A stretch of DNA of 64,000 bases from Mannheimia varigena (GTDB taxonomy: Bacteria > Pseudomonadota > Gammaproteobacteria > Enterobacterales > Pasteurellaceae). Numbering within the stretch: the first letter of the stretch is position 1; each line of letters starts with the position of its first letter. Positions 10,301 through 17,699 of this stretch are shown here, in pieces. The DNA lies in contig NZ_CP016226.1 in NCBI RefSeq assembly GCF_013377235.1, forward strand, positions 496,001 to 560,000, in the 5' to 3' direction. Position numbers and translations under genes: made by a program. The notes under the pieces were generated by a model. The model worked only from the letters and a program-made list of their open reading frames with translations. It did no database searches and was not told where the DNA came from.

Positions 10301-11406
10301 GTACCTGTTGCAGTGAGATCGCCTTGATCACTTTTAAAATCCAAGCGTTGCAAAGTTACTAGCTCATCTTTCGCCTGTGCTTGAAGCTGTAAAGCATTGA
10401 CGTTAATGAGTGAAATCGGCTCAACTAAGTTGCCTTTTTCATCTTGTGCTTTTTGAGCAACTGAAACATTGGCAATATCAATCTGCTCAATGGTTAAATC
10501 TAAGGGTAAAGAAAGGCGGATATCTTTATTTAAGATCGGTTGCTCTAACTGAGCTTTAATTTCTGCCCAATCCACTTTATTATGCGGCTGTTGCTCGGCT
10601 TCTGCGGTGGTTTTGCCTTGTAATTGATGAAATTCTTCCACCACTTTTTCAGCGGTTTTTTCTACCGCTTCTTGGACAACCTGATCCACAGCTTCTTGTG
10701 CATTAGCCGGATTTCTCGTTACTGCCACTTTTGCATTTTCTGCATCAGAATCGACCGCTTGTGGTTCTAGCTCTTCCTCCACTTTTAAAGCTAATAGCAG
10801 CTTTAAGCCATCTAAGGTGGTAGGATTAACAATAACCTCGCGCCCTTTGCCAGAAATTGAAGTAGTAAAATGATTGAGATGAATATCCATATCATCAACG
10901 CTGACATCAATATTCTCTAATGTGATATTTTTCGCAGAAATGCCGAGCGGTAAATTTAGCTCAGTAAAAGGTGTGTTATCTTCTTTTTCTTGAGAAGGCG
11001 GAAGCTTCCTTGTATCAATAACAACTTTGGTATCCTTCACATTAAAATGGTTTAGGCAAACCTCGTACTTAATCAAACAATTAAAATCAATGTGTAAGTC
11101 TGCCTTGCCGACTTGCATATTAACGCCATCAGTAATGAATTGCGTATCAAAAAGTTGTAAACCATCTTGAATGCTGCCTTCAACTTTTCCAATTTGCAAA
11201 GGTTCAACGAATTGATCAACCCATTGAACGGTTTTACGCTGCCCAACGCCTGTGCACAAAAATAAAATAAGTACCAAGAGCAGTATTGAAAAAATGCAAA
11301 TACCCCATTTCAAGAAACGCCATTTTGATTTAAGTTTCTTGTGAGTTTTTTCTTGTTGAGCTTGAATTTCTTGACTATCTATTATTTCTTTTTTTTCATT
11401 CATCAT
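7303..11406 (-). CDS. tamB: TamB, translocation and assembly module / lipid-transfer protein
   Basis: Giant inner-membrane-anchored periplasmic protein of the AsmA-like family; with TamA it helps insert outer-membrane proteins and is implicated in phospholipid transport to the outer membrane. A single N-terminal membrane helix (about residues 34-53) is followed by a very long beta-rich region and the conserved C-terminal TamB domain, ending in MYRFQFDKLF. At 1367 residues it is about 100 longer than E. coli TamB. Part of the excess is a Glu/Ala/Gln-rich, probably disordered or helical insert around residues 205-285. The gene follows tamA by 65 bp, the conserved tamA-tamB order, and ends in its own terminator. 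Confidence 0.94.
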   Translation of the reverse strand: MMNEKKEIIDSQEIQAQQEKTHKKLKSKWRFLKWGICIFSILLLVLILFLCTGVGQRKTVQWVDQFVEPLQIGKVEGSIQDGLQLFDTQFITDGVNMQVGKADLHIDFNCLIKYEVCLNHFNVKDTKVVIDTRKLPPSQEKEDNTPFTELNLPLGISAKNITLENIDVSVDDMDIHLNHFTTSISGKGREVIVNPTTLDGLKLLLALKVEEELEPQAVDSDAENAKVAVTRNPANAQEAVDQVVQEAVEKTAEKVVEEFHQLQGKTTAEAEQQPHNKVDWAEIKAQLEQPILNKDIRLSLPLDLTIEQIDIANVSVAQKAQDEKGNLVEPISLINVNALQLQAQAKDELVTLQRLDFKSDQGDLTATGTLSLKDNYPLNWQLEGVEVKDAKVKLPFSHIDATLSGELYNKTMLNVKTEGAIKATLDGHIELATPKVPFDLMLKSESAKYPFAPQAGDDVLTLENIDIHLNGSPLAYNLAAKVSAKGMGIPLSAADLKGNGELTHFNIHDLLLNTLEGNAQLAGLIDWTEGVEWNSRFKLNNINTKALVADWAAVLSGSLSTQGYAGRGNTGADWKADVSNIDIKGSLHKKNLQLTGNLNANNQQLLDVPGLSLVYGENKIDLKGLLGEKSDFYADIKAPNLQGLVPNLKAGINGNVKLSGKLAEPNVDLDLVASNVSYEQFKLQHLTAKGKITTEQTIQGDVELGLRQFAYNDIKVESATLLAKGNEANHSLKLTSKGNPAGADLQISGKFDRLQQIWEGQLSQVAIQSTEFGRFKTNKAVNVKYDNKAINANVSAHCWQNPKVHLCFPAAFNAGQEGKVPFDIHNFNLAVLQDYLDNTSQISGIVNAKGDAAWFKNKQSQVNLDLTSNSIKFVQKMGGGKTFPLTVSPLKINLKMSDNNLALKSNLRVENNGTLTTDIVMRDLNNARTLSGNINIDQLTLKLIHPLLERGDVVDGRINARLTVSGQATSPLLHGTLNLTGLKARSVTMPFDVTGGNLAMNFHGATSTLNGKLQTKESELRLEGDADWRNINAWKTRVHAQANRFRVDIPNLARVEISPDIQVVATSTLLTLSGNIDVPWARIEVEQLPEQAVSVSGDEVIMDGSARNKVPFNQRNIPTQTAGGMAIDADIKINIGNDVKLKAYGLNSNLNGLLSVRQGKQGLGLYGQVRLDEGRFAAYGQDLLIRKGNISFAGSPSQPYLDIEAVRNPDAMEDPTITAGVRVTGLADAPNVKVFSDPAMSQNEALSYILTGRSLESSGDAGSSNAVAAALLSMSLSKSSKLVGDVGSAFGLKDLSVSTAGIGDNTKVEFSASLSPRFRVKYGVGVFAPLTELTLRYNLTPRLYLQWVSNVNQAVDLMYRFQFDKLF

Positions 11407-11471
11407 TTTGAATATTTACTGCGTAATAAAATCATCATTGGTAAAATTTTAGTAAAATCGTACCGCTTGCA

Positions 11472-13340
11472 TTAAATATCTGAGCCTAAACCAATGTAAA
11501 TTTGGAAACCACGTTTATTATCTGGCGATTTTACAGGCATACCCACGTCAAATTTAATTGCACCAATAGGCGAAGCCCAGCGAACACCTAAACCTGTCCC
11601 GTGATGTAGTTGCTTTGTCTCAAATTTATTAGCTGCTAAGCCCACATCATAAAATGCCGCTCCCCACCAGTTCGGGTAAACTTGGTATTGGTATTCAAGA
11701 GTACCAGTAGCTAAATGAGAGCCACCCACACGCTTTCCATTTGCCGGATCTCTTGGTGAAATATCTTTATAGCCAAAACCACGTACACTCATATCGCCCC
11801 CCGCAAAAAAGCGTAAGGCAGGCGGTATGCGTTCAAATTGGTTTGCTTTCAAATAACCTAATTCTGCTCTTAAGTAGAAACGATGATTACCTGCATAAGT
11901 TCTCACAAACGAAGTAGAGGCTTTATAGCTATAAAAGTTAACATCAGAGCCAAATATTTTGCTGCCCCAATTTACAGTAAGTTTTTGACTATCCCCCCAA
12001 AGCGGATAAGGCTTACCATCAGTACGAGTACGGTTTAATGAGGCGGTTGGATAAACTAATAAGGTTTTAAATTTATCATTCGCTTGCGTAAAGGAATCAT
12101 AACGAGCTCTTACACCAGCAGAGAATGACCAACCTGTTGTTCGAGTCCAAAAACGTTGTAAAGAAAAGCTTGCTGCTGTTGATTTAGTATCCTTCTGATC
12201 TTCATTTTCAACCGTACCTGATATTTGATAGTAATAGTGAAGCGGATCTTTTTTTAGTGGAATGTTGTAACCGAATTCAAATCTCTGCTCAGGGGCGGAA
12301 ATATAAGTTCGGGTATCAATACTATGCCCCCTTTTATTTCGCCACGGTTTTTTCCAGTTAAATTGAAGACGAGGCCCTACCTCAGTTTCGTAACCGATAC
12401 CAATTTCAACCTCATTTTTCTTTTTCGGTTGGAACAGCACGTTTAAATCTACCGTTTTATCTTGTTCATTGAGATGTGGTTCAACCATTACCGATGAAAA
12501 CCAGTTACTGGATAAATAATCTTGGGTTAAGTTTGAAAGATCATTGGCAAAGTAATGCTCTCCTGAATTAATCTTCAGAATATTGCGTAAATATTCCTCC
12601 TTAATTTGGCTATCTACAAAATTAATTTGCCCGTAGCGATAGCGAATGCCACTATCATAGCCTAAACGCCAGTCGGCTTTATGATCAGTTGGGTAAACCT
12701 CTAAACGATGATAGAGCCAATGCCCGTCAAAATAACCTTTGCTGAAGGCATTACTTTCAATATTACCTTTAAAGTTTTCATAGGTTTTATGATTTAAACG
12801 AGAGCCTTGCTTGGGGGCTTTTTTGATAAGAGCCATAAAATCCTCATCATTTTTCGCCTCGCCTTGTAACACAATGTCGGTTTCATCAATTTTGACAGTC
12901 TCTTTATCTAGCTCTACATTCAGTACCAATAAAGGCTTCTTGCCACTTCTCGGCAGCTGCACAAATTGATATTGGCTATTATAATAACCCAACGCACGCA
13001 GGGCTTTATCCACTGTTGTCTGTACTAAATATTGATGGCGTTCTGACCCATCAGCATATTCATTCGAAATTTGGGCTAAATACAAATCAACATTTTTCTT
13101 TGCTTCTTTATCGTGAATGCCTTTGACTTCTAAATCTACTAAGGCTTCCAGTTTTTCTTCATCATCAAGATCGTCTGAGAGTGTATCTTCCAATTCACCA
13201 ATTCTTTCTTGATCAACATCAGTAATTCTATCTTGTTGATTATTCTGAGCTTGTTCGTTAGTTTGTGGTTGTTCAGCCTGAGCCATAGATGCAAACGCCA
13301 CTAAGCAACAAATAGTTAAAAAATGTAGTTTTGTTTTCAT
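11472..13340 (-). CDS. tamA: TamA, outer-membrane Omp85-family assembly protein
   Basis: Outer-membrane partner of TamB, related to BamA. A signal peptide is visible (MKTKLHFLTICCLVAFASMAQA, cleaved after AQA). It is followed by a very acidic, Gln-rich linker (about residues 23-75), three POTRA-type repeats, and a C-terminal 16-stranded barrel that includes FFAGGDMSVRGFGY, the family's conserved RGF-type lid-lock motif, near residue 510. At 622 residues it is longer than E. coli TamA (577), mainly through the acidic N-terminal linker. A stop-to-start gap of 9 bp from yibQ upstream suggests an envC-yibQ-tamA-tamB transcript. Confidence 0.93.
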   Translation of the reverse strand: MKTKLHFLTICCLVAFASMAQAEQPQTNEQAQNNQQDRITDVDQERIGELEDTLSDDLDDEEKLEALVDLEVKGIHDKEAKKNVDLYLAQISNEYADGSERHQYLVQTTVDKALRALGYYNSQYQFVQLPRSGKKPLLVLNVELDKETVKIDETDIVLQGEAKNDEDFMALIKKAPKQGSRLNHKTYENFKGNIESNAFSKGYFDGHWLYHRLEVYPTDHKADWRLGYDSGIRYRYGQINFVDSQIKEEYLRNILKINSGEHYFANDLSNLTQDYLSSNWFSSVMVEPHLNEQDKTVDLNVLFQPKKKNEVEIGIGYETEVGPRLQFNWKKPWRNKRGHSIDTRTYISAPEQRFEFGYNIPLKKDPLHYYYQISGTVENEDQKDTKSTAASFSLQRFWTRTTGWSFSAGVRARYDSFTQANDKFKTLLVYPTASLNRTRTDGKPYPLWGDSQKLTVNWGSKIFGSDVNFYSYKASTSFVRTYAGNHRFYLRAELGYLKANQFERIPPALRFFAGGDMSVRGFGYKDISPRDPANGKRVGGSHLATGTLEYQYQVYPNWWGAAFYDVGLAANKFETKQLHHGTGLGVRWASPIGAIKFDVGMPVKSPDNKRGFQIYIGLGSDI

Positions 13341-13349
13341 AATCGCCTT

Positions 13350-14210
13350 TTATCTTGGAATACCACGTAATAACGGAATACTTTCATAAGGGGGAATAGA
13401 ACTTAATGCAGGTTCTTGCTCAAACAGCATAATAAGCGGTTTTTCCGGCACTACTTTTTCATTACGCCATAAAGTACCTATACCAATTAATTCAATATCA
13501 GCAGGTAAAGTAGCTAAATGTTGCTTCAAGATGGCAATGGTATTTTTGCGAGGGTGACCAATCACCACCGCAACACCATTTCTTCTCGCATACTGAATAG
13601 ATTGTGAAAATTGCTTTTTTACATCAGCTAACTCATCACTGTCATCAAGGAAAATATTTCGCTCTAATGTTGGTATGCCAAATTCACGTGCAGTTTTAGC
13701 TGCTATACTATTACCAATCGTTTTACTATCTAAAAAGAAAAGTGACTGTTCTTTCAATACCTTCATTAAAGGTTGCATAGTAGCAACATCCGCAGTTGCC
13801 CCACTCCCTGTGTGATTATTTAAACCAATCGCATAAGGTACTTGACCACGAGAGTCTCCAATAAGTTTCCTAATTTTTTCTTCACCATCACCAATCTTGA
13901 TACTATTTTTCTCAATAAACTGTCTGGATTTAGGCTCCATCGGCAAATGAATTAGAATATCACGCTTTTGTGCATAAGACTCTCTGGCCCTTTCTGTCGC
14001 ATAAGGAGCATCAGGAATAATTGCCACACTCACTTCTTTAGGCAGCGATAAAATTTCCCGATCTTCTTTTACCCGATACCCAACATCATCAATAACAATA
14101 GCGATTTTTGCAGCTTGTGCAAGTGGTGCAAAAAGCAGAAAGAGTTGCAAAATCAGCGTAATTTGCAAAAAAGTCGTAAAATTTAACCGCTTGTAAATTT
14201 GTTTTAGCAT
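13350..14210 (-). CDS. yibQ: YibQ-like divergent polysaccharide deacetylase
   Basis: Exported protein of the divergent polysaccharide deacetylase family. A hydrophobic N-terminal segment (about residues 12-33, ending AQA) looks like a signal peptide or anchor. The first strand carries IAIVIDDVGYR, the family's Asp pair. The block HLPMEPKS and the later GLNNHTGSGATAD and GHPRKNT hold the conserved His/Asp residues. The substrate is unknown; its constant coupling to envC suggests a role in murein or envelope remodelling. The ATG directly abuts the envC stop (TAGATG), so the two are translationally coupled. The length of 286 is normal for the family. Confidence 0.85.
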   Translation of the reverse strand: MLKQIYKRLNFTTFLQITLILQLFLLFAPLAQAAKIAIVIDDVGYRVKEDREILSLPKEVSVAIIPDAPYATERARESYAQKRDILIHLPMEPKSRQFIEKNSIKIGDGEEKIRKLIGDSRGQVPYAIGLNNHTGSGATADVATMQPLMKVLKEQSLFFLDSKTIGNSIAAKTAREFGIPTLERNIFLDDSDELADVKKQFSQSIQYARRNGVAVVIGHPRKNTIAILKQHLATLPADIELIGIGTLWRNEKVVPEKPLIMLFEQEPALSSIPPYESIPLLRGIPR

Positions 14211-15365
14211 CTATTTCACCAAATTTAACGGATTAACTGGTGTACCTTTGCGAGTTACGCCAAAATAGAGGGCCGGGCGACTTTGTCCACCTGTATTCCC
14301 CACTTTTGCAATCGCCTGCCCACCTATAACACGATTACCTTTACTCACCAAAATAGACTGGTTATAACCGTATAGGGAAATATCTCCATTGCCGTGATCA
14401 ATCGCCACCATATTGCCATAACCTGCTAGCCATTGTGCCATAATCACACGTCCACTAGCCATTGCTTTTACTGACGTTCCAGCCGCAGCCCCAATCACTA
14501 CACCGTGCCAGTTATTACCAAATTTAGTAATGATATTACCTGAAACAGGCATCATATATTTACCTGCATTAATAGGCGTACGATCAACTTTTTGCGTTTT
14601 ATTAGCACCTGATGTTTTCTCACGCTGCTGCTCTCGCTTTTCCGCTTGTAAGGCTTCTCTTTGCGCTTTTTCTAATTGTTGTTTTAACGCTGCTTCGTTA
14701 TTGCGTAAATTTTCTAAACGACTTTCGTCTTGCTCAAGGGTTTTATTTAGTGAACGTAAAGTACTTTCACGTTGACTTTGTACTTTCTTTAAATCTTTCT
14801 CTTGTTTTTTCTGCTCATTCAGTTGAGATTGGTGATCTTTTTGCTGACCTTTTAATTCACTACGTCTTGCCTTCAATTCATCCTGTGTTTTCCTAATTTC
14901 ATTAATGGCATCAAGTCGCACATTATTCATATGCTCATAATATGCCGCCATTCTTTCTGCATTCTTGGCATCTTCCGACATTAAACGCTCTAACACTGAT
15001 GGATTTACGCCCGAACGATAAGCAGAGTCTAACTGCTCTTTTAACCGTTCTTTTTGTTCTGTTTCTTGTTTTTCAAGTCGAGTAATTTCAGCTTCAGTAT
15101 TTTTGATAGTTTGACGCACCTCACTTAACGACATTTCCGTTTTTTGTAGTTTATCTAACACTTTGCCCATCTCAACTTCTTGCGTTTTAAGAGTGGATTG
15201 CAGCTCTTTACGTTTTTGTTTCTGCTCGTTAATTTTTGAGGTTTGTTGTTGAATTTTTTGCTGAATCTGGTTGAGATTATTCGCAAAAGAAAGTGGCACG
15301 GCAGAGCCTATCACTCCACCGAAAATGACCGCCCAAGCGTAAGAATTTATGCGTTTCACAAACAT
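14211..15365 (-). CDS. envC: EnvC, murein hydrolase activator
   Basis: Periplasmic activator of the amidases AmiA/AmiB at the division septum. After a weak signal sequence ending near SFANN, residues about 30-255 are a long coiled coil rich in Gln, Lys and Glu. This is followed by a C-terminal LytM (M23) domain of about 110 residues. The LytM domain is degenerate: the zinc ligands of active peptidases are missing (GVVIGAAAGT and ALYFGV in place of the HxxxD and HxH motifs), as expected for a non-catalytic activator. It is the first gene of the envC-yibQ pair and is divergent from gpmA, with 164 bp between them. Confidence 0.92.
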   Translation of the reverse strand: MFVKRINSYAWAVIFGGVIGSAVPLSFANNLNQIQQKIQQQTSKINEQKQKRKELQSTLKTQEVEMGKVLDKLQKTEMSLSEVRQTIKNTEAEITRLEKQETEQKERLKEQLDSAYRSGVNPSVLERLMSEDAKNAERMAAYYEHMNNVRLDAINEIRKTQDELKARRSELKGQQKDHQSQLNEQKKQEKDLKKVQSQRESTLRSLNKTLEQDESRLENLRNNEAALKQQLEKAQREALQAEKREQQREKTSGANKTQKVDRTPINAGKYMMPVSGNIITKFGNNWHGVVIGAAAGTSVKAMASGRVIMAQWLAGYGNMVAIDHGNGDISLYGYNQSILVSKGNRVIGGQAIAKVGNTGGQSRPALYFGVTRKGTPVNPLNLVK

Positions 15366-15453
15366 ACCTTTTAATCCAAAACATCAATAAGGCTATATTC
15401 TAATCGGTTATTTGCTTAAGATCAGCTTTTTAGTGAAAGAAATTAACTATCTA

Positions 15454-15482
15454 TTTAAAAATGAAGCAAATTTTGTTATAAA
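15454..15482 (+). promoter_or_regulatory. Candidate gpmA promoter
   Basis: TTTAAA, 17 bp, TATAAA, about 45 bp upstream of the gpmA start; the region between envC and gpmA is AT-rich. AAGGAG (15519-15524) is the gpmA ribosome binding site. Confidence 0.4.
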
Positions 15483-15529
15483 TAACGCAGTTTAATCCAT
15501 TACTTTTTTACTCAAAATAAGGAGTTGTT

Positions 15530-16213
15530 ATGAAATTAGTTTTTATCCGTCACGGTTTTAGTGAATGGAATGCAAAAAATTTATTTACAGGCTGGCGTGA
15601 TGTAAATTTAACAGAACGTGGCATTGAAGAAGCAAAATCTGCCGGGCAAAAATTAAAAGAAGCAGGTTTTGAATTTGACATCGCATTCACTTCTGTTTTA
15701 ACTCGTGCGATCAAAACCTGTAACATAGTGTTAGAAGAATCTAACCAATTATGGGTTCCACAAATCAAAAACTGGCGTTTAAATGAACGTCACTACGGTG
15801 CATTACAAGGTTTAGATAAAAAAGAAACTGCGGAAAAATACGGTGATGAGCAAGTTCACATCTGGCGTCGTTCTTACGATATTTCTCCTCCGGACTTAGA
15901 CCCACAAGATCCAAATTCTGCTCATAACGACCGACGTTATGCAAACTTACCGAAAGATTTAATTCCAAATGCAGAAAACCTAAAAATCACCCTTGAGCGT
16001 GTATTACCATTCTGGGAAGACCAAATTGCTCCGGCGTTAATTTCAGGTAAAACCGTATTAGTAACTGCACACGGTAACTCACTTCGTGCGTTAGCAAAAC
16101 ATATCGAAGGTATTTCTGATGCGGACATTATGGATTTAGAAATCCCAACCGGTCAACCGTTAGTGTACGAACTGGATGACAACTTAAAAGTGATCAGCAA
16201 ACGTTACTTATAA
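15530..16213 (+). CDS. gpmA: GpmA, 2,3-bisphosphoglycerate-dependent phosphoglycerate mutase
   Basis: Glycolytic enzyme that interconverts 3- and 2-phosphoglycerate through a phosphohistidine. It has 227 residues. The catalytic histidine lies in FIRHGFSEWN (about residues 5-14), the substrate block is RRSYDISPPDLDP, and the second histidine lies in VTAHGNSLRALAKH. The RHGF variant in place of the common RHGE is, as I recall, normal in Pasteurellaceae. In E. coli envC-yibQ sits beside the other, cofactor-independent mutase gene (gpmM); here the neighbour is the unrelated gpmA type on the opposite strand. It ends at a bidirectional terminator shared with frr. Confidence 0.96.
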   Translation: MKLVFIRHGFSEWNAKNLFTGWRDVNLTERGIEEAKSAGQKLKEAGFEFDIAFTSVLTRAIKTCNIVLEESNQLWVPQIKNWRLNERHYGALQGLDKKETAEKYGDEQVHIWRRSYDISPPDLDPQDPNSAHNDRRYANLPKDLIPNAENLKITLERVLPFWEDQIAPALISGKTVLVTAHGNSLRALAKHIEGISDADIMDLEIPTGQPLVYELDDNLKVISKRYL

Positions 16214-16230
16214 TTTGTAAAGTTTTGATA

Positions 16231-16268
16231 AAAAATAACCGCTTGTAGTGATACAAGCGGTTATTTTT
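16231..16268. terminator. Bidirectional terminator from inverted uptake signals
   Basis: AAAAATAACCGCTTGT and ACAAGCGGTTATTTTT form a 16-bp stem with a 6-nt loop between the convergent genes gpmA and frr. Both arms are uptake signal copies. Confidence 0.88.
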
Positions 16269-16285
16269 TGGGGAAATTTTACAAA

Positions 16286-16843
16286 TTAGAAATCTAACAA
16301 CTCTTTCTCTTTTGCAGCTAATACTTCATCCACTTTTTTGATGTAAGTATCAGTAATTTTTTGGATGTCTTCTTCCGCTTTGTGCTGTTCGTTTTCGCTG
16401 ATTTCTTTATCTTTTAACAACGCTTTAATTTGGTCGTTTGCATCACGGCGTACGTTACGGATTGCAACCTTGCCTTGCTCGCCTTCTGCTTTCACAATTT
16501 TAATTAAATCACGGCGACGTTCTTCCGTTAATGGTGGAAGTGGAACACGGATAGTTGTGCCGGCAGATGATGGATTTAAGCCTAAATCTGAGGTTAAAAT
16601 TGCTTTTTCTACCGCAGAAATTAATGATTTGTCGAATACATTTACCGCAAGAGTACGAGCATCTTCTGCTACTACATTAGCAACTTGACGTAATGGCGTT
16701 GCAGAACCGTAATATTCTACCTGAATAGCATCTAATAAAGACGGCTGAGCACGACCTGTACGAATTTTAGCAATATGACCTTTTAATGCTTCAAGGCTTT
16801 TTTCCATACGATCTTGTGTATCTTTTTTGATTTCATTAATCAT
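16286..16843 (-). CDS. frr: Frr, ribosome recycling factor
   Basis: Cytosolic factor that, with EF-G, splits the post-termination ribosome. At 185 residues it has the standard length. Family features seen are RTGRAQPSLLD near residue 30, the VPLPPLTEERRRDL block near residue 105 and the highly charged C-terminal helix. It lies 48 bp downstream of pyrH, as is usual, and ends at the shared terminator with gpmA. Confidence 0.97.
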   Translation of the reverse strand: MINEIKKDTQDRMEKSLEALKGHIAKIRTGRAQPSLLDAIQVEYYGSATPLRQVANVVAEDARTLAVNVFDKSLISAVEKAILTSDLGLNPSSAGTTIRVPLPPLTEERRRDLIKIVKAEGEQGKVAIRNVRRDANDQIKALLKDKEISENEQHKAEEDIQKITDTYIKKVDEVLAAKEKELLDF

Positions 16844-16891
16844 TGATTGTTTATCCTTTTATTTAAAACAGAGTTAAAATGGGGAAATAAA

Positions 16892-17608
16892 TTATTCAGA
16901 AATAGTTGTGCCTTCTTCGGTGCCGAATACCACTTTACGCAATGCACCTGGTTTTCCCATATTGAATACACGGATTGGCATTCCATGATCGCGAGCAAGA
17001 GTAAATGCAGCTAAGTCCATTACTTGTAATTCTTGCTCGATAACTTCAGCATAGGTTAATTGATTAAACAGTTTAGCATCTTCAAATTTTGCCGGATCTT
17101 TGTCGTAAACACCATCTACTTTTGTTGCTTTTAACACTACATCTGCTTCAATTTCAATACCACGCAAACAAGCCGCTGAATCCGTGGTAAAGAATGGGCT
17201 ACCAGTACCCGCTGAGAAGATCACAACACGTTTTTCACGCAACATTTTGATTGCTTCAGACCAGTTGTAAGTATCGCAAATTCCGTTTAATTGGAATGCA
17301 GACATTAATTTTGCATTCACCTCTGCACGATGTAGAGCATCACGCATTGCTAAGCCATTCATCACGGTTGCCAGCATTCCCATATGATCGCCTACTACAC
17401 GGTTCATACCCGCTTTTGCTAATTTCGCCCCACGAAATAAGTTACCGCCGCCAAGTACAACACCGACTTCAACGCCTTCTTCAAGCAACTCTTTAATTTC
17501 TAGTGCCATACGATCTAAAATCGATGGGTCGATACCAAAACCTTCATTGCCTTGTAAGGCTTCGCCGCTTAATTTGAGTAGAATTCGCTTGTAAATAGGT
17601 TTGCTCAT
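16892..17608 (-). CDS. pyrH: PyrH, UMP kinase
   Basis: Hexameric bacterial UMP kinase of the amino-acid-kinase fold, making UDP from UMP in pyrimidine nucleotide synthesis. The 238 residues begin with YKRILLKLSGEAL. The glycine-rich VVLGGGNLFRG and the TGSPFFTTDSAACLR loop are the nucleotide-binding segments. AGAGGC precedes the start. In most gammaproteobacteria pyrH follows tsf directly; here a 1.56-kb gene on the opposite strand separates them, so pyrH-frr needs its own promoter in 17609-17700. Confidence 0.97.
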   Translation of the reverse strand: MSKPIYKRILLKLSGEALQGNEGFGIDPSILDRMALEIKELLEEGVEVGVVLGGGNLFRGAKLAKAGMNRVVGDHMGMLATVMNGLAMRDALHRAEVNAKLMSAFQLNGICDTYNWSEAIKMLREKRVVIFSAGTGSPFFTTDSAACLRGIEIEADVVLKATKVDGVYDKDPAKFEDAKLFNQLTYAEVIEQELQVMDLAAFTLARDHGMPIRVFNMGKPGALRKVVFGTEEGTTISE

Positions 17609-17699
17609 TTTTTTGCCTCTTAACTGTATGGACTAAACACAAAATTACGTTATTATAGAACAATCCATTCCAACGATAAACCGAAAAATTTTAACAAAA

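Noticed and set aside
14211..14560. EnvC as an inactivated M23 peptidase pseudogene
   Set aside because: Loss of zinc ligands is the normal state of EnvC, which activates amidases rather than cutting murein itself.
15530..15600. GpmA active-site mutation (RHGF instead of RHGE)
   Set aside because: The catalytic His and Arg are intact and the variant is, as far as I recall, the normal form in this family.
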